Made by a program: the position numbers and the translations under genes. A stretch of 64,000 nucleotides of DNA, taken from assembly GCA_033032865.1 (NCBI GenBank), contig JAWHQI010000001.1, forward strand, positions 4,858,001-4,922,000, given 5' to 3'. The notes under the pieces are model-generated. The model was not told the origin of the DNA. It did no database searches and worked only from the letters and a program-made list of their open reading frames with translations. Positions 1-10,280 of the stretch are shown here, one piece after another (within the stretch, counting starts at the first letter, position 1; the number at the start of each line of letters is the position of its first letter). Source of the stretch: Dactylorhiza incarnata. Its lineage: Eukaryota; Streptophyta; Magnoliopsida; Asparagales; Orchidaceae.

Positions 1-317
1 ATTGATAAATTTTGTGAAATAAAAATGGGTCATATGACACTCATTTTTCAATAAATTTAGGGGTATAATCGTAATTTCATGTTGTAGAGTACTCTACACC
101 TTCATAGTTTTAGGTCACCCCTTAGTAGATTTAGGAGACCTATGAAAAAGTGGAGAGAGAGGGAGCGGTTTGATCCGACGGCTGATGAAATATCATGCCC
201 GATTCAATGACCGTAATCATTTCAACGGCTTTAAAATTCATGGGTTTGATATTTCTTTATATATGGTAAAGATATATGTGTGTGTGTGCGCGCGCGCATA
301 CATATAATTAAAAATAA
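1..317. other. AT-rich flank, no gene seen
   Basis: No coding region or recognisable element. A short alternating purine-pyrimidine microsatellite (TG then CG units) lies at about 272-300, just before the foldback hairpin. Confidence 0.5.
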
Positions 318-508
318 TTATGTTCTTCAAATATGGAGAACATGGTTGGAGTTGAACAACCAAGTTCTCCATATTTGGAGAACCTAGTACAATGGGGATG
401 ATCCCCATTAGAGATGCTCTTAAAGATTCTCATTGTACCATGTTCTTCAAATATGGAGAACTTGGTTGTTCCAACTCCAACCATGTTCTTCATTTGGAGA
501 ACATGATA
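318..508. repeat. Foldback hairpin (MITE-like inverted repeat)
   Basis: Two arms of about 75-80 bp (about 318-397 and 428-508) are near-perfect reverse complements. Both carry the units TTCTTCAAATATGGAGAAC and CAACCAAGTTCTCC, and only a short loop separates them. The loop holds GAGATGCTCTTA, whose reverse complement (TAAGAGCATCTC) resembles Harbinger-type MITE ends. The transcript would fold into one long stem. No TSD could be fixed, so its class is uncertain. Confidence 0.65.
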
Positions 509-759
509 TTTTTTTATGTATATGCATATATATATATGTATATATATGTAAATTATATTTGTATATGCATATGTATGTATAAATATATATGTAATAATTA
601 TAATGATAAATTATTATTTTTATTAAATTTTTTTATTATATTTTATTAATTTTTTTTGTTATGTTAAATTTGATTGCATAACTAAAATATAATAAGTATT
701 AAATAATTTTTAAATAAAAACATTACATTAGGAATTAATATTAAAATACTGGGAGGTCA
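509..759. other. AT-rich low-complexity DNA
   Basis: Mostly A and T with ATATATGTAT-like runs. No gene or terminal repeat seen. It may be the subterminal part of the Harbinger element, but no terminal inverted repeat was found. Confidence 0.4.
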
Positions 760-1170
760 TTGGCGTGTTCGCTACGACTTCCGCGTGCGTTCCCCCCCCC
801 CCCCCCTGTGTTGTTCTCCTCCATACCCGGCTACTTCATAATTGCTTCCTCCATACTGGCTTCCTCTGTGTCGACCTTCTCCGAACCGAGGTCCTCCGTA
901 TTGGTCTCCTCCATACTAACTTCTGTCATACTAGCTTTCTCGGTACTGGCTTCCTCCAAATTGAGGCCCTCCACGTGAGTCTCCTCCATACTGGCTTCCT
1001 CCATATTGACTTCCTCCATGTTGACCTCCTCCAAACAAAGGTCCACCATATTGGTCTCCTACATAATGGCTTCCTCCGTAACCACTATCTTCATACATGG
1101 CTCCTCTATATTCGGTTCTTTCGAGTGATGAAGATCCTCCAAATAGTGGGTTTTTAATGTTTCTATTCAT
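760..1170. repeat. Degenerate ~15-bp tandem repeat
   Basis: The motif TGGCTTCCTCCATAT and variants recur about every 15 bp, with a 15-base C run at 792-806. Because the unit is a multiple of three, the minus strand stays open and reads as a Gly/Tyr/Gln-rich peptide (GGSQYGG units). It lies directly downstream of the Harbinger ORF1 stop at 1177-1179. It may be a low-complexity coding tail or simply a satellite-like repeat; I treat it as a repeat. Confidence 0.55.
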
Positions 1171-1176
1171 AATTGC

Positions 1177-2106
1177 TTATTTTTTCTGCTGAAAATATTG
1201 CCGCTCTGGAGTTTCTTTTATGATATCTAAATCTATCATCATGATATCGTGATCTTGTTTAGCACTTTGAAGATCTAGTTTTCTCTTATCATTTTCGATT
1301 TTTAACTTCATTAGTTGATGCATAGAAGACCTATCAATTGCTCGTTGTTCTTGTCATCTCTTTAAAATCTCTAAGATTTCTTCATTTTCTTAGTTTGACC
1401 CTCAATGTCATAACTCTTACTACTCACTTTTCTCATCCTCTCTTTTTCTTTCTTTCTTCCAGCAGGTCGATTATTTGAATTTGAGATCGGGAATTCTTCA
1501 TCACTAGTAATAGCAGGGTTCATTTCATTGTCGTCTATATTTAAGTTTATACTTCTCCGTTGACTGCAAGAGTTAAAATCAAAAGTTTGCAGCATACCAA
1601 TATTCTGAGAGCTCATACAAATTGTAGACCTGGACGTATCTATCCATTTTTCTATATTTTTCAAGATAGACCAAACATGATCAAACAAGAAGCATTTATT
1701 CTCTTTCAGATCGTCTCCATATAAAATTTTCGCTTGATTGAGCTACCAAAAAAATAATTATAGTAACATATTAATTAATTGATATAATATTTAAAATATA
1801 AATAAATACTTACAATATCGAGTTCAGATGCACTGCTGGGTTTCGTTGCTCAATCTGTCGAATACATCCACAAAATTTGCTAGCCTTACTTGCTAAAAAT
1901 GACCAACAACATGAGAGAGATTTTGGGGATCTCTGTCCTAAGCTAGTATTAGGTCTTGTGTTATGAAATATGACTGAAACTCTTTCCCACATCTTGTGCT
2001 CCTTTTTATTGCTCCCCATAACCGCATCTTCTAAGACCTCAAGCCAAGCATAAAATAATGATTGATCTTCTTTCGGTGAGAATGCTAGTCCACGGTTTGA
2101 AGACAT
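1177..2106 (-). pseudogene. Harbinger ORF1: Myb/SANT-like and NAM-associated C-terminal protein
   Basis: In this superfamily ORF1 binds DNA and helps import the transposase into the nucleus. The start is the ATG at 2104-2106. The first exon has the SANT/trihelix pattern (EDQSLFYAWLEV ... KMWERVSVIF ... KFCGCIRQIEQRNP). A 71-nt intron (1743-1813) has a perfect GTAAGT donor and a GGTAG acceptor. Exon 2 (LNQAKILYGDDLKENKCF onward) is the NAM-associated C-terminal region and ends in a charged helix (KLDLQSAKQDHDIMMIDL) at a TAA at 1177-1179. A one-base loss near 1838 puts the end of exon 1 out of frame with exon 2, and another break lies near 1371. It is therefore a pseudogene. It is divergent from the transposase across a repeat-rich shared promoter region. 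Confidence 0.8.
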
Positions 2107-2160
2107 AATGTAAATTAAAGGAAAGAGAGAGTGTTTGATTTTGGAGAAAGAGTCATGAGT

Positions 2161-2167
2161 ACTTATA
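2161..2167 (-). promoter_or_regulatory. TATA box of Harbinger ORF1
   Basis: TCTATAAGTAC on the minus strand lies about 55 bp upstream of the ORF1 ATG at 2106, a normal plant spacing. It faces away from the transposase promoter at 2774. Confidence 0.45.
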
Positions 2168-2179
2168 GAACCATGTTGA

Positions 2180-2745
2180 TGAGGAGAAAGTGATGTGTGA
2201 AGGGAGAAAGAATCCAATGCTGAGATAAAAACAAAGAATCAAAATTCGAACATGACTTTATTGATGTGGAGAAAGTGATGTGTGAAGTGAGAAAGAATCC
2301 AATGATGTGATAAAAACAAAGCTTCAGAATTCGTACCTGACTTGATTGATGAAAAGAAAGTGATGTGTGAAGGGAGAAAGAATCAAATGATGGGATAAAA
2401 ACAAAGCTTCAAAATTCGTACATGACTTAATTGATGAGAAGAAAGTGATGTGTGAAGGGAGAAAGAATCCAATACTGGGATAAAAATAAAGCTTTGGAAT
2501 TCGTACATGACTTGATTGATGAGGATAAAGTGATGTGTGAAGGGAGAAAAAAAATCCAATGTTGGAATAAAAACAAAGCTTCGGATATCGTCCCTTCACA
2601 TCATTGGATTCTTTCCCTTCATCAATCAAGTCATATACGAATCACTTTCTCCTCATTAATCAAGTCATGTACAAATTCATAAACTTTGTTTTTATCTCAG
2701 CATTGGATTCTTTCTCCCTTCACACATCACTTTCTCCAATAAAGG
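2180..2745. repeat. 85-bp direct repeats plus inverted copies between divergent Harbinger genes
   Basis: GTGATGTGTGAAG recurs at about 2190, 2275, 2360, 2445 and 2530, a period of 85 bp. Inverted copies of the same unit (CTTCACACATCACTTTCTCC, ATTGGATTCTTTC) fill about 2594-2745. The array exactly fills the gap between the two divergently transcribed genes. It could act as transposase/ORF1 binding sites or a bidirectional promoter, but that is inference. Confidence 0.8.
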
Positions 2746-2773
2746 TGTGGACAAGGCTTTCAAAAAAGAAACT

Positions 2774-2781
2774 ATATAAAC
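2774..2781 (+). promoter_or_regulatory. TATA box of Harbinger transposase
   Basis: CTATATAAACACC lies about 55 bp upstream of the probable transposase start at 2829. Confidence 0.45.
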
Positions 2782-2828
2782 ACCACTTCCGGCTAACCAC
2801 ACATACTTCCCTCGTACAAAAAATAAAC

Positions 2829-3924
2829 TATGGAGCAGGTTCATCCTATTTGCGATCTTCATCGTCTTCAGATGATGAATTATTTTCTCAACAAATTCTT
2901 CAGTGGGAAGAAATCACAAATGAATGGGAGAAAGAAGATGAAATTTTAGCTCGTACTTATACCTCCAACAAGGCCAAAATTGTAGCTCAACTTCAAGATG
3001 ATGAACGTCCGAGATGCAGAGGTTCAGTACCTGGTCACGTGGTAATCAACCTGGGGAGGATTGAAGGTAACACTAGACTGTGGAATGATTACTTCTCCGA
3101 GCATCCCACATATGGGGAAACATTTTTTCGAAGAAGATTTCACATGCAAAAGAATCTATTCCTTCGTATTGTCGCAGCGGTGTATGAGCATGATAATTTC
3201 TTCATTTAAAAGAAGGATGTTGTTAGTAAGCTTGGACTGTCAATTTTACAAAAAATTACAACAACATTTCGTATGTTGGCATATGGAACATTAACTGATA
3301 ATTGCTATAAATATATTCGAATTGGTGAGTCAACCGTGATTCAATGCTTGACGATATTTTGCAGGGCAATTGTACAAGTGTACAAAGATGAATATTCGAG
3401 ATATCCCAATGCGAATGATGTAACAAGATTATTATAGAGGTGAAGAATGAGGGTTTCCAAGGATGCTGTGAAATCTAGATTGTATGCATTGACAATGGAA
3501 GAACTGCCCAACAGCATGAGCAGACCAATATTCAGGACGCCATGGCGGGCCAATAATTATCCTCGAGACAGTAGCATCATATGACTTGTGGATATGTCAC
3601 ACATATTTTGGTTTACCAGGCTTTGACAATGATATCAATGTCTTACATTCGTCCCATTTATTTGCCAACTTAGCACAAAGTATTACGACTCCTACTTATT
3701 ATACAATATTGGGGAAAAATTATGATGTAGGTTATTATTTAGTCGACAGAATATATTCGAAATGATTAACACTAGTTCAAACTATTTCTCAGTTACAAGA
3801 TAAAAAAAATACACTTCGCAATGATGCAAAAAGCATGTCGAAAAGATATAGAATGAACATTTGGAGTTCTTCAATCACGGTTTGCAATTATTAAGGGGTC
3901 ATGTCATTTTTGGGATAAACATGT
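2829..3924 (+). pseudogene. Harbinger DDE transposase, 5' part
   Basis: Catalyses cut-and-paste transposition. Recognisable family blocks are SSSDDELFSQQI, ITNEWEKEDEILA, PGHVVINLGRIEG, WNDYFSEHPTYGETFFRRRF, then IRIGEST, FCRAIVQVY and NANDVTRLL. Further on come the catalytic D region (around DCMH), SYDLWICHTYFGLPG and DNDINVL. The first ATG (2829) is one frame away from the main frame, implying an indel just after the start. A TAA follows NFFI at 3209, and several stops and frameshifts follow. The reading is cut at 3919/3920, where a Tat-related LTR element entered. It resumes at 8877. Confidence 0.85.
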
Positions 3925-4507
3925 TGTTGAAGCCAGGAAAATCCCGACTCTAAAATTCAGATCAATGCAGCCGGAGCTTACCGATCCTGCGATCAAACTC
4001 CATGGCTTGGATAGCTAAAATAGGAGAGAGAAAACTTCTATAAGCACACCCCAAGTGCTCCAGCAGGGAGGTCCCACCACATACCCGGAAGTTTGGGAGA
4101 AACTTCCCCTCCGCAACCAAGAGCTGGGCGAGGTACTAGACGGGCATGGATTTGGCGAGTATCCAGCTTGGGGGGACCTCGACCACTTCCAAAAGTGTCA
4201 TTTCTAGTACCCATGTGGGTCTATTTATAGAGAAATCCTGTGGGGGGAGGGGGGATCAAGACAAGTATACTGCCTCTGCTCGCGAGTTACAAGGGCTACT
4301 CGCCCATACTCGCGAGGTACTCGCCCAAGCTCACCTCTGCTCTCCTCTGCTCGCCCCTTGCTCGCCCATGCTCGCACATGCTCGCCTCTGCTCTCCTCTG
4401 CTCGCCTCTGCTCGCCTCTTACTTGCCTCTGCTCGCCCATGCTCGCCCATGCTGCGAATAGGCATCTCCTTAGACATTTCTGATCTCGACGAATGACGAG
4501 TTATACA
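3925..4507 (-). repeat. LTR (3' LTR of the non-autonomous element)
   Basis: 583 bp, starts TGTTGAAGCC and ends GAGTTATACA on the plus strand. It matches 8303-8871. It contains TATAAATA on the minus strand (4222-4229) and a run of 10-bp CTCGCCTCTG-like units (about 4300-4460). Confidence 0.9.
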
Positions 4508-4639
4508 CAATCCCCGCTTTTTTCGAGTTCGATACGAGCTCGGAAAAACTATGTTGAACCCGTAGTTCGGAGAGATGGGCGCTAAACAGTATAGGTGCGA
4601 GGTCCTTCCCAGGAGGGGATCTCAACTGTAGGGGGAAAA

Positions 4640-5190
4640 GAGTCTACACCTTGCAGGAGCCGAGCTCAACTGGAGGAGGAGAAAATGTCGACACCTCACA
4701 GGAGCCGAGCTCAACTGGAGGCAGATAGAAGGTCAACACCTCACAGGAGCCGAGCTCAACTGGAGGAGGAGAAAAGGTCGACACCTCACAGGAGCCGAGC
4801 TTAATTGGAGGCGGATAGAAGGTCGACACCTCACAGGAGCCGAGCTCAATTGGAGGCGGATAGAAGGTCGACACCTCACAGGAGCTGAGCTCAATTGGAG
4901 GCGGATAGAAGGTCGACACCTCACAGGAGCCGAGCACAACTAGAGGAGGAGAAAGGGTCAACACCTCACAGGAGCCGAGCTTAACTGGAGGAGGAGAAAA
5001 GGTCGACACCTCACAGGAGCCGAGCTCAACTGGAGGAGGAGAAAATGTCGACACCTCACAGGAGCCGAGCTCAACTGGAGGAGGAGAAAGGTCAACACCT
5101 CACAGGAGCCGAGCTCAACTGGAGGCGGAGTAAAGGTTAACACCTCACAGGAGCCGAGCTCAACTGGAGGTGGGGAGGAAGAGTCATCCG
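4640..5190. repeat. 45-bp tandem array, 12 copies
   Basis: AGGAGCCGAGCTCAACTGG recurs at 4655, 4700, 4745 and every 45 bp (once 44) to 5149. Spacers alternate between GAGGAGAAAA and CGGATAGAAG types. As 45 is divisible by three, the minus strand is open as a 15-residue repeat (VSTFSPPPVELGSCE), which is probably a by-product rather than a gene. Confidence 0.9.
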
Positions 5191-7040
5191 AGGAGGCAAG
5201 TAGTCGGCTTGCTGGAGAAGGGCTCGGGCAGAGGCCTGGATTACGGCAACTCCACAACTAGATGACTTCTTTTCACTCGAGGGGGCAAGTAGCTGGTATG
5301 CAGGAGAGGAGCTCATGCAGTGACTTGCGCTAGGGCAATACCGCGTTCAAGGACTTCTTTTCACCTGAGGGGGTGAGCAACTTCGGGCTAGGATGGCGGC
5401 TTCCAACTCTACTCTGATAATCTCTCCAGATGGATGAGAAGTACAGTCGGGGGGGGGTAACTCGGCCAACGTGTAAGGGGGGAGATGATCTCGACCGTCA
5501 GTGCAGAGGCTTGGTCTTAGGAGGATGCATTAAAAAATTCAATATACTGTCCCATCACCCTCTCTGGATGTTTTGAGAGCTAAGCAGGATACTCATCCTC
5601 TAACCCACTCGTGATGTGAATCGATGACCGATTTGGCAAAATTTCGTCGCATTGCCTGGATAGGGCATGACTCTCGGGAGGGAGGGGGGTCCTTCTGGAC
5701 ACACACACTCGAGGTCTCCACTCTGCCTGCTGAGAAGTTTTCAAGAATCACAGTAATAATAAGAGGAGTAAGAACATGTTAAGGCAAGTAGGGAGTGACA
5801 GTCGGGGAGGTCCAAGGGGACACACCATCCCGAGGCCTTCATCTTACTCGGATGCTGGATGTCGACCAGTAGGGAATGACAGTCGGGGAGGTCCAAGGGG
5901 ACACATCATCCCGAGTCCTCCATCCTACCGCGCTGCTGAAAGCTAACTAGTAGTGAATGACAGTCGGGGATGTCCAAGGGGACACACCATCCCGAGGCCT
6001 CCATCCTATTGCATTTGCTGAATGCTGGTTGGTCAAATCGAGCATCTCTTCGTCAAGTTGGGGGGTTGGCAGATGGGAAGTGCATTCAGGGGGGTAACTC
6101 GGCCAACGTGCAAGGGGAGAGCTGATCTCGGTCGTCAATGTAGAAGCTTGGTCTTAGGAGAACTCACTCCCGAGGCACTGTCCTACCACCCGACTTGGGT
6201 TTTTACGAGAGTTGAGTCGGAGGTCTGTCCCCCAATCGATTGCCAGGTTGCGGAAGAGTCTTCATACTGTCACTCAACAACCAGAGGGGATTAACCGCAC
6301 TAACTCATATGATTGGAATAATTGACAAGAGATTAACTTTGCTGCGAGCTTTTTGCTCTCCTCCAAGTCGCTCTGTTAGTAAAACTGATCATCGCTTCGC
6401 CGAGCTGGGGGGTTGGTGTCCAGATTCTACTCTGATAACCTCTATAGTCGGATGAGAAGTGCAATTAGGGGGTCTCAGCCAACATGCAAGGGGGGAGCTG
6501 ATCTCGGTCATCAATGCAGAGGCTTGGTCTTAGGAGAGCTCACTCCTGAGGCACTGTCCCACCACCCGACTTGGATTTTTATGAGAGTCGAGTCGGAGGC
6601 ATGTTCCCCAACCGTTCGTGGAGATTCTATTTTACTTACTTTGAAAAGCTCTTGCCAGAAGAGAAAAACAACTCTCGCGGCCCATATTTCAGGCAGCGAG
6701 GAATTTTTATTTAAATGGAATAATCACAAGGAAGGGGAGAATAAACCTTCCCGCTCAGGGATAGAACCTCTTCAGGTCATCGCTGCTCCAGGTATTCCCA
6801 AGGAATTCCCCTTCATGATTCTGCAGACGGTATCCGCCAGTCTCAAATGCCTCTTGAATGATGAAAGGTCCCTCCTAGTTCAGGTTGAGCTTCTCGACAA
6901 CAACTGATCTCCTTGTTGAGCTTTTAGGTACTTCTGAGCAGTTCCTCATCTCATAGAGGTGAGTAGTTAGAGATATCCTTGCTAGTATGAGTCATTGAAG
7001 AGATTAAACGAATAACATAGCTGCATAGTTGCTGAAGCGA
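5191..7040. other. Interior of the non-autonomous element, dispersed repeats
   Basis: No coding domain. Three ~80-bp units around AGTCGGGGAGGTCCAAGGGG recur at about 5785-6000, in reverse orientation to the same unit at 48851-49093 and 57189-57470. Blocks with CTCGGTCGTCAATG and GAGGCTTGGTCTTAGGAG occur near 5500, 6130 and 6510, and again (reversed) near 48590. This shared material ties the element to the large Tat copy. Confidence 0.65.
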
Positions 7041-7069
7041 TGACCTCACAAGCATGACCTGCTTAGAAT

Positions 7070-7470
7070 TCTCATGGAATGCCAGTTGTTGGAGAAGATC
7101 ATCGCGAGCAAGAGCTTATGGAATACCAGTTTGAAGACGTCACGAGTAAGCATCCTCGTGGAATGTAAGCCCATGATGAAGATCATCGCGAGAAGGAGCT
7201 CACGAAATCCTAGCTTGAAGATGTCACGAGTAAGCATCCTCATGGAATATAAGCCCTTGATGAAGATCATCGTGAGTAGGAGCTCACGAAATACTGGCTT
7301 GAAGACATCACGAGTAAGCATCCTCGTGGAATATAGCTGATGGAAGGAGATCATCGCGAATAAGGAGCTTATAGAATACCAACTGGAAGATGTCACGGGT
7401 AAGCATTCTCGTGGAATGTAAGCCCTTGATGAAGATCATCGCGAGTAGGAGCTCGCAGAATAGTCTATGT
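7070..7470. repeat. 84-bp tandem array, about 5 copies
   Basis: GAAGATCATCGCGAG recurs with GATC at 7097, 7181, 7265, 7349 and 7434. Each unit also contains GTCACGAGTAAGCATCCTC. Unit length is a multiple of three, so both strands stay open, but no known domain is present. Confidence 0.85.
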
Positions 7471-7604
7471 GTTTTCCTTGGTGGTGAACTCGTCATGGAT
7501 CACCCTGTTTGTTAGTCATACAAAAGCACTCAAGGGCTTTACCAAAGCACCCGTAAATATGAACATGTATGGAAATCACTGGCGTTGGAGAAAGAGGAAA
7601 CTGA

Positions 7605-7623
7605 GGGGGGGGGGGGGGGGGGG
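7605..7623. repeat. 19-base poly(G) tract
   Basis: An uninterrupted run of 19 G. It is followed by a GGGGGCAGCGCCCCTGG motif of a kind seen again near 22880 and 55930. Confidence 0.9.
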
Positions 7624-7789
7624 AGTGCCCCTTTTGACATTAGAACCCCCTACGCAGAGTTTCAGGGGGACGAGGGTCAAGGGGGCAGCGCCCCTGGAAA
7701 TTTTTTATTTTCCATACTCGCATGGCCTTGAAATCGCCTCTCAGGAACTCGCCATCCTGAACTCGCCTCCCTTGAACTAGGCACCAGAT

Positions 7790-8240
7790 TCTCACCAGCT
7801 TGCGAGTAGAGAACTCACCCTCGTGAGTATAGAACTCGCCTATGGGCGAGTAGAGATCTCACCTATGGGCGAGTAGAGATCTCGCCTATGGGCGAGTAAA
7901 GAACAATCTTGCTCGCCTGTATGAAGTTGCCTAATTTGATGTTGCTCGCTTATAGGCGAGTAAGGAAGGAGCTCGCCTATGCTGAGTATCGAAGTCGCCT
8001 GCATGAACTCGCCTCTGGAAATCTCCTGCATGAACTCGCCTCTGGAATTCGCCTATGAGCGAGCATGATCTCGCAAACTAAAGTCGCCATCTGGAACTCA
8101 CCTGAGGATGTTGTCATCTGGAAGTCGCCTATTGGCGAGTAACAAGGATACTCGCCTTCAGTAAGCCGCCTACATGAACTCACCCAACTTGTCGAATGCT
8201 CGCGAGTTGCTGTCTTTGGCCTCCATCTCGCCACTTTAAG
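7790..8240. repeat. Cluster of short palindromes (CTCGCC-n-GGGCGAG)
   Basis: The hairpin-forming unit CTCGCCTATGGGCGAGTA and variants recurs more than ten times, with mixed spacing and orientation. It directly follows the primer-binding site in element order, i.e. the 5' leader of the RNA. No gene. Confidence 0.7.
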
Positions 8241-8286
8241 CCATGAAGCCTTCTCACAAAAATTTCTTCCTCCGGCTACGATCCAC

Positions 8287-8299
8287 GCTCACCGCACCA
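8287..8299 (-). other. Primer-binding site of the non-autonomous element
   Basis: Minus-strand TGGTGCGGTGAGC begins three bases inside the right LTR. It is almost identical to TGGTGCAGTGAGC at 43416-43428 of the large Tat element. The priming tRNA was not identified. Confidence 0.75.
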
Positions 8300-8302
8300 A
8301 AA

Positions 8303-8871
8303 TGTTGAAGCCAGGAAAATCCCGACTCCAAAATTCGGATCAATGTAGCCGGAGGTTACTGATCCTGCGATCAAACTCCACGCCTCGGATAGCTAAAATA
8401 GGAGAGAGAAAATGACTATAAGCACACCCCAAGTGCTCTAGCAGGGAGGTCCCACCACATACCCGGAAGTTTGGGAGAAACTTCCCCCCTCCGCAACCAA
8501 AAGCTGGGCGAGGTACTAGACGAGCATGGATTTGGCGAGTATCCAGCTTGGGGGGACCTCGACCACTTCCAAAAGTGACATTTCTAGTACCTCTGGGGGT
8601 CTATTTATAGAGAAATCCTTTGGGGGGGGGGGGGGGGATCCAGACAAGTATACTGCCTCTGCTCGCGAGTTACAAGGGCTACTCTCCCATACTCGTGAGG
8701 TACTCGCTCAAGCTCGCCTCTGCTCTCCTCTGCTCGCCTCTACTCGCCCCTTGATCGCCCATGCTCGCCTCTTGCTCGCCTCTGCTCACCTCTGCTCGCC
8801 TCTTGCTCGCCCATGCTACGAATAAGCGTCTCCTTAGGCATTTCTGATCTCGACGAATTACGGGTTATACA
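8303..8871 (-). repeat. LTR (5' LTR of the non-autonomous element)
   Basis: 569 bp, TGTTGAAGCC to GGGTTATACA, followed by CATGT. It contains TATAAATA on the minus strand (8602-8609) and a 16-base G run (8622-8637), longer than the equivalent in the left copy. Confidence 0.9.
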
Positions 8872-8876
8872 CATGT

Positions 8877-9132
8877 GTTACATGATATCATGAATGCTTG
8901 CATTATAATGCATAACATGATTGTCGAAGATGAGCGAGGTGAAAATAAATATGTCGTTATTTCTACGCAACCACTCACTCAGAATGTTGAAGAGATGGAT
9001 ACAAGTGAAGCTGAAAGATTTTGTTAGTTTCTAAATCGGCATAAGAAGATTAAAGACATAGATGCACATTTTGCACTTCGGGATGCACTGATTGAACATT
9101 TGTGGGCACGACATGACAATGAAGCAATGTAA
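8877..9132 (+). pseudogene. Harbinger transposase, 3' part
   Basis: Resumes in the frame expected after removing the LTR element and one CATGT: LHDIMNACIIMHNMIVEDER, then DTSEAERFC, a TAG, and KDIDAHFALRDALIEHLW to a TAA at 9130-9132. This is the usual C-terminus of plant Harbinger transposases. One in-frame stop is present. Confidence 0.85.
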
Positions 9133-9549
9133 TTTTGAAATTTTTATGCATTTTAATTTGAATGTATTTTGATTTATGTGCAAGTTTAATCAGTAAAACG
9201 TCTTCTCTTCTTCTTTGTATGATAAATAATAATTAGAAAATATTCAATATTAGTCTCATTTTGTAGGTCTCGAAAAGACGATTTTATTGATATATTATAT
9301 GTCTTAATTGGAAAAGTATATTTGCGCCTATGTAGATTATAGAGTAATACAGAAGTTTTGTAAACAAACTTAATAAATAATTAAAAAAAATAAAAAAATG
9401 TTGCACCCGACATTTCCTCTCCCCCTCCTCTAAATTTAGAGGAGAGAGAGGGTCGACATTTATGCAGAGCCTCTTTGTCGATCGGTTGGAGGGATTTATT
9501 CCGGCAAAAATGGAGATTTCGGGAAATAGCGACCCGTTGGAGGTGCTCT
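9133..9549. other. Harbinger 3' non-coding end
   Basis: AT-rich, no gene. A palindrome (CCTCTAAATTTAGAGG core, about 9414-9450) and a GC-richer terminal stretch ending GGAGGTGCTC next to TAA. The latter fits a Harbinger-type terminus. Confidence 0.5.
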
Positions 9550-9577
9550 AAAGCTTGCTCTCCTAAATTTTTTTTAG

Positions 9578-9619
9578 GGTGATGTTATTAGCACACCTAT
9601 TTTGATTGCTAGCAAATCA
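9578..9619 (+). repeat. MULE left terminal inverted repeat
   Basis: Starts GGTGATGTTATTAGCAC and ends GCTAGCAAATCA. It pairs with the reverse complement of 11818-11859 with only a handful of differences. Confidence 0.8.
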
Positions 9620-10179
9620 AAATAACCTGGTTCATAACATTTATGCTATTTTTTCGATCCTAAAAAACTTATACTAGCAAATCATTAGGTTACGCACACC
9701 ATTCGGTCCATTCCTCTCGTTGTTCTCTCCGCTCGCGAACTGAAGCCATCCGCAACTTGCTTGTTCGTGATTCTTCCTCGCTACTGCCGGACTAGGCTCA
9801 TTTTTCTTCTTCATCGTGGCTGCCGGTTGAGCCTCGTGTTTCTTCTTCCTCGACATCACCTCCTTCCAATTTTTGGTAATGTCGCGTTTCTTCTTCGCCG
9901 CAGTTTTTCCTCTCCGTTTAAACCCTAGATTTGAACTCCAGCTCTTACATCCTTCCAGGCTCATGCAAATCCGGCGACATCTCCTCCTTCCGATTTCATC
10001 TAGAGTAGATCCGTGCGGCTCGATTTCCCATTCGATACCACCCTAAGTGACTCGATCTCCCATTTGAAACCCCCCTTAGCGTATGTTCCCTCTTCTCTTT
10101 TATCAGATTTTATTGATATGCTATACTTTGTGATTTGAATATCCTTTTACCTGTGAGGATGAGAATTGCTTAGTTTCCA

Positions 10180-10280
10180 GGATAGTTCACGACATTTCTT
10201 AGTGGATAGTTCACGACATTTCTTAGTGGATAGTTCACGACATTGCTTAGTAGATAATTCACGACATTGCTTAGTGGATC
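10180..10280. repeat. 24-bp tandem repeat in the MULE
   Basis: GGATAGTTCACGACATTTCT recurs four times with a 24-bp period, in non-coding DNA upstream of the FAR1-domain exon. Confidence 0.75.

Larger units (their letters stand above)
3925..8871 (-). mobile_element. Non-autonomous Tat-related LTR retrotransposon
   Basis: Bounded by LTRs (3925-4507 and 8303-8871) and the duplicated target CATGT at 3920-3924 and 8872-8876. The primer-binding site next to the right LTR and a purine tract (GAAAAAAGCGGGGATTG, reverse strand) next to the left LTR show that it is read on the minus strand. The interior has no gag or pol, only tandem and dispersed repeats. Its LTR TATA region, primer-binding site and 80-bp repeat match the large Tat element at 11988-63051, so it is probably a deletion derivative mobilised by that family. 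Confidence 0.9.
1177..9549. mobile_element. PIF/Harbinger DNA transposon (decayed, interrupted)
   Basis: It contains the two divergent genes typical of plant PIF/Harbinger elements: a Myb/SANT-like ORF1 on the minus strand and a DDE transposase on the plus strand. The transposase is split by the LTR element at 3925-8871, which is flanked by the duplicated target CATGT. The right end probably lies at the GGAGGTGCTC/TAA junction near 9549, because inverted ends of the type GAGCACCTCC next to TAA/TTA are usual for this superfamily. I could not find the matching left inverted repeat, so the left limit given is only the end of ORF1. Confidence 0.75.

Noticed and set aside
405..420. Left terminal inverted repeat of the Harbinger element
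   Set aside because: GAGATGCTCTTA lies in the loop of a foldback and points the wrong way. It does not match the right end GGAGGTGCTC well enough.
4644..5054. Open frame of 15-residue repeats as a protein gene
   Set aside because: All frames stay open because the repeat length is a multiple of three; no start context or domain.
9674..9964. Lysine-rich minus-strand open frame as a host gene
   Set aside because: It lies inside the MULE next to its inverted repeat, opposite to the FAR1-domain gene; no domain or promoter seen.
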